DNA of 64,000 bases, from NCBI GenBank assembly GCA_963933975.1, contig CAWVWE010000007.1, positions 20,593-84,592 of the forward strand. Reading direction: 5' to 3'. The translations under genes were made by a program, and so were the position numbers. Within the stretch, counting starts at the first letter, position 1. Each line of letters opens with the position of its first letter. The DNA comes from UBA10364 sp905182675 (GTDB taxonomy: Bacteria; Bacteroidota; Bacteroidia; Flavobacteriales; Schleiferiaceae). A model generated the notes under the pieces. The model saw only the letters and a program-made list of their open reading frames with translations, was not told where the DNA came from and searched no databases. Below, one piece after another: positions 40,821 through 50,179 of this stretch.

Positions 40821-42131
40821 ATGCAAAACCAAAGCACAAATATTTATCGGTTAGCAACCCTTCTATTAGATGGGTTGCTTCTCATGGCTTTATTTATAGC
40901 CGTGGCGTTTTGGCGTTTTGAAGATTTAAGAATAAGCAACCCGGAGTACTACAACTACTATTTACAGTTGTTAGTGCTCACCATCGTTTCTTGGTATTCT
41001 GCCGGTCGATGGGCAGGTTTCTTTACCTACACCAGCGGACTTGAGCAAAGAAATGTAACCGCTAACTTATTGCGTGGAGCAATAGCGCAATTGGCCATTC
41101 TGGCTATTGTTGTGGTGGGCTTGAAAGGGTATTACTACAGTCGTGTATTTTTGGTAACCTATTTTGTATCGTTGTATTCGCTTGCCTTGCTTTACAGGTT
41201 TTTGCTGGTTCAATTTTTACGGATCCAAATGGCCCAAGGAAAATGGCAAAGGCGCTACCTACTCTCTGGACAACATGCTACGTCTGATGCGTTAATAAGC
41301 TTAACAGAACTACGTCCTGAATTAGGGTGGAAGTATGATGGACCTTTGGAGAATGCAGCCCTAGATAGCGTACATGACATTATTTGTGCTCATGCTCCTG
41401 GTACAGCAGGGTATGCTGCAGCTAATCGTCTTGCACTTGAACAGGGAATGAGGTTTAGGTTCCTACCTGACTTAGGGCCTCAATATGCTGGTCAAATGTT
41501 TTTAGAGTCACTCGAAGGAATTCCAATGTTCTCGCAGCGCCAAGAGCCTCTGGCAAATTGGGCTAATGCATGGTTGAAGAGGGTCTTTGATTTAGCGCTG
41601 TCACTGCTTGTGATAATCTCCGTGCTTAGTTGGCTTTTTCCATTGCTAGGTATATTGCTCTTATTTTCTGGAGCCGGTAACCCCTGGTTTATTCAGGAAC
41701 GTGAAGGGTTGCAGGGCAGGCCATTTAAGGTGTTAAAATTCAAGACCATGAACCATGAAGGTCAAAGTAATGCGCTACAGTCTTGGATGCGAAAAACCGG
41801 TATTGATGAAATTCCTCAGTTGCTTAATGTCCTTCTGGGTCAGATGTCGTTGGTAGGTCCACGTCCTCACACAAGTGGTGATGGCATAGCCTATTCTAAA
41901 ATGGTGCAAAGCTATAGGGTACGGTATTGGACAAAGCCAGGATTAACGGGGCTTGCCCAGATCAGAGGATTAAGAGGAGGAGGAGATTCTGCCCGCAAAG
42001 AACTTTTAGAATTACGCATTCGCGCCGATGTATATTATATCGAAAATTGGTCTTTGTTATTAGACCTTAGAATTTTAATTGAAACAGTGCTTAGAACACT
42101 TTTAGCACCATCTTCCCTACACGCTAAATAA
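40821..42131 (+). CDS. Polyprenyl-phosphate sugar phosphotransferase (initiating glycosyltransferase)
   Basis: This 436-residue membrane protein has four or five N-terminal helices (from LATLLLDGLLLMALFIAVAF), a central soluble part and a C-terminal bacterial sugar transferase domain. The domain shows KRVFDLALSLLVIISVL, FKVLKFKTMNHEG, DEIPQLLNVLLGQMSLVGPR and YWTKPGLTGLAQIRG. Enzymes of this kind load the first sugar phosphate onto undecaprenyl phosphate for exopolysaccharide or O-antigen. The sugar is unknown. The ATG at 40821 is chosen; upstream codons overlap recG on the other strand. No other polysaccharide genes are adjacent; pepT follows after 10 bases. Confidence 0.9.
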   Translation: MQNQSTNIYRLATLLLDGLLLMALFIAVAFWRFEDLRISNPEYYNYYLQLLVLTIVSWYSAGRWAGFFTYTSGLEQRNVTANLLRGAIAQLAILAIVVVGLKGYYYSRVFLVTYFVSLYSLALLYRFLLVQFLRIQMAQGKWQRRYLLSGQHATSDALISLTELRPELGWKYDGPLENAALDSVHDIICAHAPGTAGYAAANRLALEQGMRFRFLPDLGPQYAGQMFLESLEGIPMFSQRQEPLANWANAWLKRVFDLALSLLVIISVLSWLFPLLGILLLFSGAGNPWFIQEREGLQGRPFKVLKFKTMNHEGQSNALQSWMRKTGIDEIPQLLNVLLGQMSLVGPRPHTSGDGIAYSKMVQSYRVRYWTKPGLTGLAQIRGLRGGGDSARKELLELRIRADVYYIENWSLLLDLRILIETVLRTLLAPSSLHAK

Positions 42132-42141
42132 AATAGTCATC

Positions 42142-43383
42142 ATGAAATACCCTTTGTTACTTGAGAGATTCAAGCAGTATGTTCAGATAGATACGCAAAG
42201 CGATCCACATTCATCCTCTGTCCCATCCACGAAAAAGCAGAAGAATCTTGGAGAGCTGTTGGTGTCTCAGCTTGTGGAAATGGGTGTGGTTGATGCACAT
42301 ATGGATCCTAAAGGATATATATATGCTACAGTTCCCGCGACACCAGGCTATGAGTCTGCCCCAGCAGTTTGTTTCTGTTCACATATGGATACGTCTCCAG
42401 AATACTCAGGGGCAGGTGTAGAACCTATGCTTCATGAGCAATACGATGGAGGTGACCTAATCCTGCCAGAAGGAGATGTGGTTATCAGTCCAAAGGATTT
42501 TGGCCCACTCAAGGAAATGACAGGACATACGATCATTACCTCAAATGGATCTACGTTGCTGGGTGCAGATAACAAGGCAGGTGTAGCAGAAATAATGACT
42601 GCAGCGCACCTGCTTATGAGCTCAGAAACGCCTCATGCCGCGATGAAAATATTGTTCACTCCGGACGAAGAAATAGGCCGAGGTGCAGACCATGTTGATT
42701 TAAAAAAATTAGGCGCTGATTTTGGATATACAATGGATGGTGCCACGAAGGGGTCTATCGAGGATGAAACATTTTCTGCTGATGGGGCTGTAGTTACTTT
42801 TACTGGATCAAATACCCATCCTGGTTATGGACATAAAAAAATGGCCAATGCGCTAAAGGCAGCTGGTGTATTTCTATCCTCACTACCTAGACAAGAATGG
42901 GCGCCAGAGTCTACTAAGGGTGACGAAGGGTTTGTCCATCCATATGAAATATCAGGTGGCGTTGAAGAAGTGCGCATCACTATGATCCTAAGATCTTTTG
43001 AAACTGAAGAATTGTCTGACTATGCTGCTCTTTTGGGATCGTTAGCTAAACAAGCAACAAAGGCAGTTAAAAGAACTTCATATTCGATTTCCATAAACGA
43101 GCAATATCGAAATATGAAACAGATTTTAGATCAGCAGCCGGAGGTAGTTGAATATGCTGAAAAGGCGATTGAGGCCGTTGGATTACCTGTACGTAAATCA
43201 AGAATCAGAGGTGGCACGGATGGATCTAAACTAAGTTTTATGGGCCTGCCTTGCCCAAATATTTTTGCGGGAGAGCATGCTTTTCATAGCCCTTATGAGT
43301 TTGTCTCTCTGCAAGACATGGAAAGTGCTACAGAGGTCATCGTGAAGTTGCTCGAGATAGTAGCAATAGAGCATTCGAAATAA
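42142..43383 (+). CDS. pepT: Peptidase T (tripeptidase)
   Basis: This 413-residue M20-family enzyme removes the N-terminal residue from tripeptides in the cytoplasm. Zinc ligands and catalytic residues are visible: FCSHMDTSPEYSGAG (His and Asp), LLGADNKAGVAEIMTA (bridging Asp), FTPDEEIGRGADHVD (catalytic Glu-Glu), YTMDGATKGSIEDETFSADG and AGEHAFHSPYEFVSL (last His). Length is near the E. coli protein (408). It starts ten bases after the sugar transferase gene, so they share a transcript, although no metabolic link is evident. Confidence 0.95.
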   Translation: MKYPLLLERFKQYVQIDTQSDPHSSSVPSTKKQKNLGELLVSQLVEMGVVDAHMDPKGYIYATVPATPGYESAPAVCFCSHMDTSPEYSGAGVEPMLHEQYDGGDLILPEGDVVISPKDFGPLKEMTGHTIITSNGSTLLGADNKAGVAEIMTAAHLLMSSETPHAAMKILFTPDEEIGRGADHVDLKKLGADFGYTMDGATKGSIEDETFSADGAVVTFTGSNTHPGYGHKKMANALKAAGVFLSSLPRQEWAPESTKGDEGFVHPYEISGGVEEVRITMILRSFETEELSDYAALLGSLAKQATKAVKRTSYSISINEQYRNMKQILDQQPEVVEYAEKAIEAVGLPVRKSRIRGGTDGSKLSFMGLPCPNIFAGEHAFHSPYEFVSLQDMESATEVIVKLLEIVAIEHSK

Positions 43384-43462
43384 CGACGACCTACACCTGG
43401 GAGTAAATAGAATCCTAGCTAATTTCCGGGGCTTTGTGCGTTTGCGAAACTAATTAATGATT

Positions 43463-44233
43463 TTACCGAGCTGCGTAAGCTTGGTTCAGCGCGTCTGCTA
43501 GTCTCACCCCAGCTTGTGCTAAACGTAAATGCAGTAATTCGGTTTGGTCATAAATATACCGGTATCCCATTCTTTCGGGGTCACCTGTTTCGTAACACGC
43601 CTCGCGGTAAACCACGCTTTCTCTCACCCAATCGTTTACGCTAGTGTTCTTCCAGCTGAATATATTTTCACTAGTCTTAGTCGACATGATCCAATCTGAA
43701 TATTCGGTATAGCTCATTTTCCAGTAATCAATCATTCCACTATCCCAAACTCGATGAAGGTTTGATTTTTCCCAAAAGAAAGTGACCTTAACATCATTTG
43801 CTCCTTTGTCTTTACCATTCCCGCAATGCAAAGGTTGATGAACATCTCCAATAAGATGTGCCAATGCTTTCAATGCAAAGGCTTCATCCACACTATATTT
43901 TTGGTTTTCTATTTCTTTTAAAAGTTTCTCTATAGCCATCCAAACATCTCCTTGCTCTGGATGCTGGTGGCTGTCCATGTCATCCACTGTAGGTATGGTA
44001 CAATAATGCCATGCATTGAGCGTGTCATAGTCTCGGTCACTTTTGATAAAATCCATCCAATTAGCAACCATAGCAAGGTCATCTCCGCCAAGCACGTCGA
44101 CAATGTGCGTACGCACTTTCTTATCTAAATGCTCCATGGCAATATGTCCAACAATTCGGTGACCGGTAAGTCCCCATCCGAAGGCAGATGTGCCTGTACA
44201 AAGTACTAAAACTAAGGTGATGATTCTCTTCAT
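43463..44233 (-). CDS. Secreted S1/P1-type nuclease
   Basis: This 256-residue exported protein starts at the ATG at 44233 with signal peptide MKRIITLVLVLCTGTSAFG. The mature protein would begin with Trp (WGLTGHRIVGHIA), whose amino group and His residues are zinc ligands in S1/P1 nucleases. The motif HLIGDVHQPLHCG and KVTFFWEKSNLHRVWDSGMID supply further ligands. The enzyme hydrolyses single-stranded nucleic acids and 3'-nucleotides, in the periplasm or outside the cell, probably for phosphate or nucleotide scavenging. It starts two bases after the T9SS plug gene stop and is cotranscribed with it. Confidence 0.93.
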   Translation of the reverse strand: MKRIITLVLVLCTGTSAFGWGLTGHRIVGHIAMEHLDKKVRTHIVDVLGGDDLAMVANWMDFIKSDRDYDTLNAWHYCTIPTVDDMDSHQHPEQGDVWMAIEKLLKEIENQKYSVDEAFALKALAHLIGDVHQPLHCGNGKDKGANDVKVTFFWEKSNLHRVWDSGMIDYWKMSYTEYSDWIMSTKTSENIFSWKNTSVNDWVRESVVYREACYETGDPERMGYRYIYDQTELLHLRLAQAGVRLADALNQAYAAR

Positions 44234-44235
44234 GG

Positions 44236-45483
44236 CTATAGTGCTGATGATGGTTTTAAATATCCTATTATCCTGTCGTACCTCAGTCCCATTCCTTGAT
44301 TGTACATGATAAGGGTATAGTCGTTTCGGGTTTGCCAATGCGTGCCTTCTGTTAGTTCAGTGCCCACACTTCCGCCTGCGGTAGGATGCGCAAATATATA
44401 ATTATAATAACCTTGTTTAAGAAGCACACTCTTGGAATAGGCACCTCTGGTTTCGTTATACACCAATTCAAACTCATCAGTCAGCCTCCAGTCGCTTAAT
44501 TGCCCAAAAACAAAAACGGGAACATCCAGCTTTGCACTTTTAAAGTAAAATTCAACCCAGCAATAGTCACCAGCTAAGTCCGGGTTACCAACATCCGCAC
44601 GTTGATAAAACCTTCTTCCATTGATGTCATTTTGAAAGCTGTAGACGGAGATAGACTGGTTCTTCACCTCGTTTAGATAAACTTCCCAACACGTGTCTAA
44701 TCTTGAAGTTTTGACGCCCATTCCCACCTGGTTGAGTCTTTTGGTGTCAAATACATGAAACTCAACTCCGCCGGGGAAGGCTTCTCCACCCATGAAATTG
44801 TATTCAAGAAGACCGTCATTTATAAAGGCAGGCTTCAGTTCCGTTTTAGCATTGTCCCATCGCCTATTCTGAAGAATACTCAGATCTAAATCGTTGAAGT
44901 AATCTTGAACTGGATAGCCAGAAAGAGAAACTCTTGAGCTAACCTGTTGCTCAGAACTGAAATTATTCAGGTCTACTGCTCTGGATATCTGGAGCGCAGG
45001 TATGACTAAGTTTTCATAAATAATGAATCTGCGACGAAGCACAATGTCGTTGGGATTATCATCTTGATATACTTCAATGACATAATTACCACTTATACGC
45101 GGTGTCATGTCTGCATTTGGTATCTTTAGTCTATAATGTGTGTAAGGAACAAATGTCCCGATGCTAATAGCAAAGTCATTCATATAATTCCCCTCAAACC
45201 CAGTAAGGTATTGGTTGAGTAATAAGTCACTTTTCTCCCAATTTTTAGTACAATGAAAGATTCGATAACCGTAATTATTCCATTCATATGCCAAGTCGTC
45301 AAAGCTCAACTCAAGTCCCTTTATAGAGCCTAGTTCGTATGCGGCAAAGTCAAGAGGCTCTCCAACAGGTGCTATTTGTACTGATTTTATGTAGGAAAAC
45401 ACGGTAGTATCCGTCAAATTTTGCCCGAACAAAACGGAGCCAATAAGTGTTAACAGTGGGATAAGAGACTTTTTAACAAGCAT
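44236..45483 (-). CDS. Type IX secretion system plug protein (DUF5103)
   Basis: This 415-residue exported protein begins with a signal peptide (MLVKKSLIPLLTLIGSVLFGQ; ATG at 45483 preferred over the open frame to 45513). The body matches the DUF5103/T9SS plug family: YIKSVQIAPVG, LGSIKGLELSFDDL, YRIFHCTKNWEKSDLLLNQY, FEGNYMNDFAISIGTFVPYT, and a second beta domain with VFVFGQLSDWRL. The Flavobacterium johnsoniae homologue seals the periplasmic end of the SprA translocon when no substrate is engaged. No sprA gene lies nearby. The nuclease gene follows after two bases. Confidence 0.85.
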   Translation of the reverse strand: MLVKKSLIPLLTLIGSVLFGQNLTDTTVFSYIKSVQIAPVGEPLDFAAYELGSIKGLELSFDDLAYEWNNYGYRIFHCTKNWEKSDLLLNQYLTGFEGNYMNDFAISIGTFVPYTHYRLKIPNADMTPRISGNYVIEVYQDDNPNDIVLRRRFIIYENLVIPALQISRAVDLNNFSSEQQVSSRVSLSGYPVQDYFNDLDLSILQNRRWDNAKTELKPAFINDGLLEYNFMGGEAFPGGVEFHVFDTKRLNQVGMGVKTSRLDTCWEVYLNEVKNQSISVYSFQNDINGRRFYQRADVGNPDLAGDYCWVEFYFKSAKLDVPVFVFGQLSDWRLTDEFELVYNETRGAYSKSVLLKQGYYNYIFAHPTAGGSVGTELTEGTHWQTRNDYTLIMYNQGMGLRYDRIIGYLKPSSAL

Positions 45484-45587
45484 GTTTAAGAAATAATGAG
45501 GTCTAAGGTACAATTCGTCTTTAATTAACGTGGAAAAAAGAATCTCATATCTTAATTTCGCAATCCAAAATCATACTGAAACGTACG

Positions 45588-46937
45588 ATGTCTCAAACAT
45601 TTAAGATTCGCAAGGGTCACAACATTAAGTTGATCGGTGATGCTCCTCAAAAACACTTGGGGTCAGTAGCAAGTTCGATTTATGCAGTGAGTCCTTCAGA
45701 CTTTCCGGGAATTACGCCAAAATTGGTCGTGAAAGCCGGAACCCAAGTAAACGCAGGTGATGTTTTGTTTTACGACAAAGACCGCCCCGAAGTATTAATT
45801 TGTTCTCCGGTATCAGGTGAGGTTACAGAAATCAAGCGCGGAGCGAAGCGTAAGATTCTTCAGGTAATTGTGCTTGCTGACAGTGACACGAAATATGCTG
45901 ACCATGGTTCTTTTGACCTGAAATCAACGGATCGTGAAGCCACAGCATCTCATTTCGCAAATACTGGAGTAGGTGCACTAATTACCAGCCGACCTTATGG
46001 TGTCGCCGCGAGTATGCACGAACTACCGCGCGATATTTTCGTCAATGGTGTTCAAAGCGGCCCGCTTGCTGGAGATCTAGCCTATCAATTAGCAGGAAAA
46101 GAAATTGAAGTTGCAGCGGCAATCGAAGCACTTTCTTTGATGACTGCTGGTAAAGTTTATGTCAGCCAGGATGGTGACGCCCCAATGATGGAGTTATTAA
46201 GTCACGAAAAGGCGACTTCAATCCTATTTACGGGTAAACACCCAAAAGGTTTAGTAGGTACACAAATCGCCCAAGCTGCGCCCATGAATAAAGGGGAAAT
46301 CGTTTGGACCGTGAATGCAGTAGACTTACCTATAATCGGTCATGCTTTTCTTACAGGAAAGTATGCGCCGTCTTATCAGGTAGTTTTAGCAGGCTCTAAG
46401 GCTAAAAATACTGGATATGCATCAATGACCCAAGGGGTCAGTTTGTCAAGCTTCGTTTCGGCGAACATCGACAATGATAATACACGCATAATCGCAGGTG
46501 ACGTATTAACGGGAACCGCCATAGAAGAAAATGGATTTTTGGGTTTTGGTAAAAGTCAAATCACAGCGATACCAGAAGGTAATTCTACAGAGTTTTTCGG
46601 ATGGGTATTACCTGGTTTCGGTAAGTTTTCTACAAACCGTGCCTTTTGGTCTTGGTTATTTCCGAACAGAAAGTATGATTTAGATACAAATATTCACGGG
46701 GAAGAGCGTGCTTTTGTAGTTACCGGGGAGTATGATAAATTCATTCCGATGGATATTTTTCCGCAGCAACTGCTACGTTGTATTTTAATTGGTGATGTTG
46801 AGAAAATGGAGCAACTAGGGATCTATGAGGTACTGCCTGAAGATTTCGCTCTGGCTGAGGTTGCTTGTACCTCAAAGTTGCCTTTACAGCAAATTGTCCG
46901 GGACGGTTTGATGGACCTCCGAAAAGAAATGATGTAA
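45588..46937 (+). CDS. nqrA: Na+-translocating NADH:quinone reductase subunit A
   Basis: This 449-residue soluble subunit is the first gene of a complete nqrABCDEF set. It starts MSQTFKIRKGHNIKLIG, followed by PKLVVKAGTQVNAGDVLFYDK and ICSPVSGEVTEIKRGAKRKI, the biotinyl/lipoyl-like fold that opens NqrA. The C-terminal region includes FIPMDIFPQQLLRCILIGDVEKMEQLGIYEV. NqrA lies on the cytoplasmic side of the complex and takes part in quinone binding. The next gene follows 12 bases after the stop. No exact -7 box was found upstream; TAATTTCG at about 45552 is the nearest likeness. Confidence 0.96.
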   Translation: MSQTFKIRKGHNIKLIGDAPQKHLGSVASSIYAVSPSDFPGITPKLVVKAGTQVNAGDVLFYDKDRPEVLICSPVSGEVTEIKRGAKRKILQVIVLADSDTKYADHGSFDLKSTDREATASHFANTGVGALITSRPYGVAASMHELPRDIFVNGVQSGPLAGDLAYQLAGKEIEVAAAIEALSLMTAGKVYVSQDGDAPMMELLSHEKATSILFTGKHPKGLVGTQIAQAAPMNKGEIVWTVNAVDLPIIGHAFLTGKYAPSYQVVLAGSKAKNTGYASMTQGVSLSSFVSANIDNDNTRIIAGDVLTGTAIEENGFLGFGKSQITAIPEGNSTEFFGWVLPGFGKFSTNRAFWSWLFPNRKYDLDTNIHGEERAFVVTGEYDKFIPMDIFPQQLLRCILIGDVEKMEQLGIYEVLPEDFALAEVACTSKLPLQQIVRDGLMDLRKEMM

Positions 46938-46949
46938 GACGTTTTTATT

Positions 46950-48170
46950 ATGAAATTTGTACAAAACATATTCGATAAGACCAGACCCTTCGTTGAGAAA
47001 GAAGGGAAAAGAAACATATTGTATCCATTGCATAATGCAATTGAGACGATGGCTTTCGTTCCTGACCACACAACACACTCTGGTGCCCACGTACGTGATG
47101 CAATTGATTTAAAGCGCACGATGATCACCGTCATCTTCGCCATGGTTCCTGCCTTACTTTTTGGGATGTGGAACATTGGGCGCCTTCACTTTGGTGCATT
47201 TGGGGAAGAAAGTACACTATTAGATAACTTCCTTTTTGGTGCTTTAAAAATGTTGCCGTTAATCACAGTAACCTACGCAGCTGGATTGGGAGTTGAAATA
47301 TTCTTCGCTTGGAAACGTAACCATGCTGTAAATGAGGGTTTCCTTGTAAGTGGTTTACTTATTCCAATGATCATGCCTGTGGATATCCCACTTTGGATGG
47401 TAGCGGTGAGTACGATTTTTGCCGTTCTGATTGGCAAAGAAGTTTTTGGAGGCACTGGAATGAATCTACTGAACCCAGCATTAACCGCTCGCGCCTTTGC
47501 ATTCTTTGCTTACCCAACATGGATGTCAGGTGATCAAATATGGATCAATACTAAAGGTGAAGAAGGTGCTCAACTCGTAGATGGCTACTCAGGTGCCACT
47601 GCTATGGGGGATTTAGCAACTACTGTTGGTCAAGGCCTTAATAATCCTGCGACAGAAACTGTAATGGCCCAGTTTGGTTCAGGGGGGACTTATTCAATGA
47701 TGAATACCTTCCTTGGCTTGATTCCTGGCTCGATCGGAGAAACCTCCGCGTTGTTGATTCTTCTTGGAGGATTATTCTTGATCTTTAAAGGGGTAGGTTC
47801 CTGGAAAATAATGCTAAGCTTCCTCATCGGTGGATTAGTGATGGCAACCATATTCAATGCATTCGCGGTGAATGAATTTATGGGACTTAATCCTATCCAT
47901 CAATTATTGATCGGAGGCTTCATGTTTGGAATGGTCTTCATGGCCACTGATCCTGTAAGCGGATCTCAGACTGAAACCGGAAAATATATTTACGGCTTTC
48001 TCGCTGGATTTTTAGGAATTATGATACGTGTGTTTAATCCAGCATATCCTGAGGGCATTATGCTTGCGATATTATTTATGAATGTTATGGCACCATTAAT
48101 TGATCACTACGTGGTGGAATCAAACATTAAACGTCGTTCAAAACGTCTTGCTAACACCCAAACTATATAG
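46950..48170 (+). CDS. nqrB: Na+-NQR subunit B
   Basis: This 406-residue integral membrane subunit has about ten helices and the Thr-linked FMN site DGYSGATAMG, with Thr217 as the attachment residue. Other landmarks are GTGMNLLNPALTARAFAFFAYP and, near the C-terminus, FMATDPVSGSQTETGKYIYG. NqrB also binds riboflavin and contributes to the Na+ path. FMN is attached by ApbE, whose gene ends this cluster. It begins 12 bases after nqrA and is followed by nqrC two bases later. Confidence 0.97.
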   Translation: MKFVQNIFDKTRPFVEKEGKRNILYPLHNAIETMAFVPDHTTHSGAHVRDAIDLKRTMITVIFAMVPALLFGMWNIGRLHFGAFGEESTLLDNFLFGALKMLPLITVTYAAGLGVEIFFAWKRNHAVNEGFLVSGLLIPMIMPVDIPLWMVAVSTIFAVLIGKEVFGGTGMNLLNPALTARAFAFFAYPTWMSGDQIWINTKGEEGAQLVDGYSGATAMGDLATTVGQGLNNPATETVMAQFGSGGTYSMMNTFLGLIPGSIGETSALLILLGGLFLIFKGVGSWKIMLSFLIGGLVMATIFNAFAVNEFMGLNPIHQLLIGGFMFGMVFMATDPVSGSQTETGKYIYGFLAGFLGIMIRVFNPAYPEGIMLAILFMNVMAPLIDHYVVESNIKRRSKRLANTQTI

Positions 48171-48172
48171 TC

Positions 48173-48865
48173 ATGAATATTAATAGTAACGCATATACGT
48201 ACACATTTGCTACCATAATGGTTGTCATTGTAGCTGTATTACTGTCAGGAGCCTCTCTGGGTTTGAAGAGCAGGCAATCGGCAAATATTACACAAGAAAA
48301 GAAGCAAAGCATTCTTGCGTCCATAGGTATAGAAAAAAACCGCGCTGAGTCGGACTTGATTTTTACACAATATGTAAAGCAAAGTTTGACATTGAGCGGA
48401 GGTCAGATTGTCTCTGAGGATGCTTCTGCTGCTTTCGATATCGATATGGCTAAAGCTGTCAAGTCCGATAACATGGAGCGTTCAGTTCCTCTCTATGTTA
48501 CTGAAAAAGATGGAGAGACCTTCTATGTTGTCCCCCTAAGAGGAAAAGGTCTTTGGGGTCCTGTGTGGGGATACCTTGCGCTTGAGTCGGATGGTAATAC
48601 TGTTGTGGGAGCCACTTTTGGTCACAAGAGTGAGACCCCAGGTTTAGGTGCTGAAATAACGACTCCCATATTCACGGATCAATTTCCAGGACAAAAAATA
48701 TCTGAAGCGGGTGTATTCCAATCCATTTCGGTAGTCAAAGCGGGTACTTCTGCTGGTAACTATATGGTAGATGGCATATCTGGCGGTACCATTACATCTA
48801 ACGGTGTAAATGACATGCTGGCAGATTGTTTGGCACCTTATGCAGTTTACTTCAAAAATATTTAA
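48173..48865 (+). CDS. nqrC: Na+-NQR subunit C
   Basis: This 230-residue subunit has one N-terminal membrane helix (TFATIMVVIVAVLLSGASLGL) and a periplasmic FMN-binding domain. The flavinylation motif is DGISGGTITSN with Thr206 as the likely FMN-linked residue. GLWGPVWGYLALESDGN and HKSETPGLGAEI are conserved in the family. It passes electrons between the membrane FeS site and NqrB. The start is two bases after nqrB and the next gene begins five bases after its stop. Confidence 0.96.
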   Translation: MNINSNAYTYTFATIMVVIVAVLLSGASLGLKSRQSANITQEKKQSILASIGIEKNRAESDLIFTQYVKQSLTLSGGQIVSEDASAAFDIDMAKAVKSDNMERSVPLYVTEKDGETFYVVPLRGKGLWGPVWGYLALESDGNTVVGATFGHKSETPGLGAEITTPIFTDQFPGQKISEAGVFQSISVVKAGTSAGNYMVDGISGGTITSNGVNDMLADCLAPYAVYFKNI

Positions 48866-48870
48866 CGGTT

Positions 48871-49536
48871 ATGAGCACAGAAGTAAAACAAAAAGAGTCT
48901 TTGTTCTCTAAGAAGAATCAAAAGCTACTTTCAGATCCTTTTAATGATGATAATCCTATTACAGTGCAGGTTCTGGGTGTTTGTTCAGCACTTGCGATTA
49001 CTGTGAAATTAGAGCCTGCCATTGTAATGTCACTTTCTGTGATGTTTGTTTTAGGAGCTGGTAACGTAATCATTTCATTGATTCGTAATCTGATCCCTAA
49101 TCGTATTCGAATTATAGTCCAACTTGTAGTGGTTGCTTCTTTGGTCATCTTAGTAGACCAATTTTTAAGAGCATTCGCATATGATGTGAGTAAGCAGCTT
49201 TCGGTATTTGTTGGTCTAATCATTACCAATTGTATTATCATGGGACGTTTCGAGGCTTTCGCTCTAGCGAATGGACCATGGAAGGCATTTATGGATGGTA
49301 TCGGTAATGCGATTGGCTATGGTGCCGTTTTGATCGCTGTAGCTTTTTTTCGCGAACTATTAGGATCAGGATCATTGCTAGGTATCCAGGTCATTCCTGA
49401 TAGTTGGTACATCGCCAATGGAGGATTTTATGCGAACAATGGATTCATGCTCTTCCCGCCAATGGCACTTATTGTAGTTGGCTTGATCATATGGGCCCAA
49501 CGTGCACGCAACATCAAACTCATCGAAGAAAACTAG
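48871..49536 (+). CDS. nqrD: Na+-NQR subunit D
   Basis: This 221-residue membrane protein has six helices and starts at the ATG at 48871 (MSTEVKQKESLFSKKNQKL); the frame is open further upstream within nqrC but that is not used. Motifs are VQVLGVCSALAITVKLEPAIVM and, further on, ITNCIIMGRFEAFALANGPW, carrying the Cys that with NqrE binds a membrane-embedded iron-sulfur centre. It is followed by nqrE after seven bases. Confidence 0.96.
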   Translation: MSTEVKQKESLFSKKNQKLLSDPFNDDNPITVQVLGVCSALAITVKLEPAIVMSLSVMFVLGAGNVIISLIRNLIPNRIRIIVQLVVVASLVILVDQFLRAFAYDVSKQLSVFVGLIITNCIIMGRFEAFALANGPWKAFMDGIGNAIGYGAVLIAVAFFRELLGSGSLLGIQVIPDSWYIANGGFYANNGFMLFPPMALIVVGLIIWAQRARNIKLIEEN

Positions 49537-49543
49537 ACTCGCC

Positions 49544-50164
49544 ATGGGACAAGAATTAGTAAACTTATTCGTTCGCTCAATCTTTATTGAGAACATGATC
49601 TTCGCATACTTCCTTGGTATGTGTTCTTACTTAGCGGTATCTAAAACTGTCAAAACAGCAGTTGGTTTAGGTATTGCAGTAACTTTTGTATTGACCATTA
49701 CTCTTCCCGTGAACTGGTTGCTTGAAAATTATGTTTTAAAAGCAGGTGCACTCTCTTGGTTAGGTGATGGATTCGCTGATGTTGACTTAAGTTTCCTGTC
49801 TTTCATCATGTTCATTGCGGTGATTGCATCAATGGTACAGTTAATTGAGATGATTGTCGAGAAATTTGCGCCAGCATTGTATAGTGCATTGGGAGTGTTT
49901 TTGCCTCTTATTGCAGTAAACTGTTCTATTCTAGGTGGGTCCTTGTTTATGCAAGAACGTGCGTTTGGCACCATAGCTGAAGCAACAGTATATGGTATAG
50001 GATCAGGAGTGGGCTGGTTTTTAGCTATTGTAGCTATCGCTGCAATTAGAGAGAAAATCCGTTATTCAAATGTTCCTGCTCCTTTACGTGGCCTCGGGAT
50101 AACCTTTATTATTACGGGTTTAATGGGTATTGCGTTTATGAGCTTCATGGGTATTAAATTATAA
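49544..50164 (+). CDS. nqrE: Na+-NQR subunit E
   Basis: This 206-residue, six-helix protein mirrors NqrD in topology. It contains FIENMIFAYFLGMCSYLAVSK and LPLIAVNCSILGGSLFMQER, each with a cysteine of the iron-sulfur site shared with NqrD. The ATG at 49544 (MGQELVNLFVRS) is the natural start; the frame upstream runs over the end of nqrD. The stop is 15 bases before nqrF. Confidence 0.96.
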   Translation: MGQELVNLFVRSIFIENMIFAYFLGMCSYLAVSKTVKTAVGLGIAVTFVLTITLPVNWLLENYVLKAGALSWLGDGFADVDLSFLSFIMFIAVIASMVQLIEMIVEKFAPALYSALGVFLPLIAVNCSILGGSLFMQERAFGTIAEATVYGIGSGVGWFLAIVAIAAIREKIRYSNVPAPLRGLGITFIITGLMGIAFMSFMGIKL

Positions 50165-50179
50165 TAAGCACAGTTAGCT

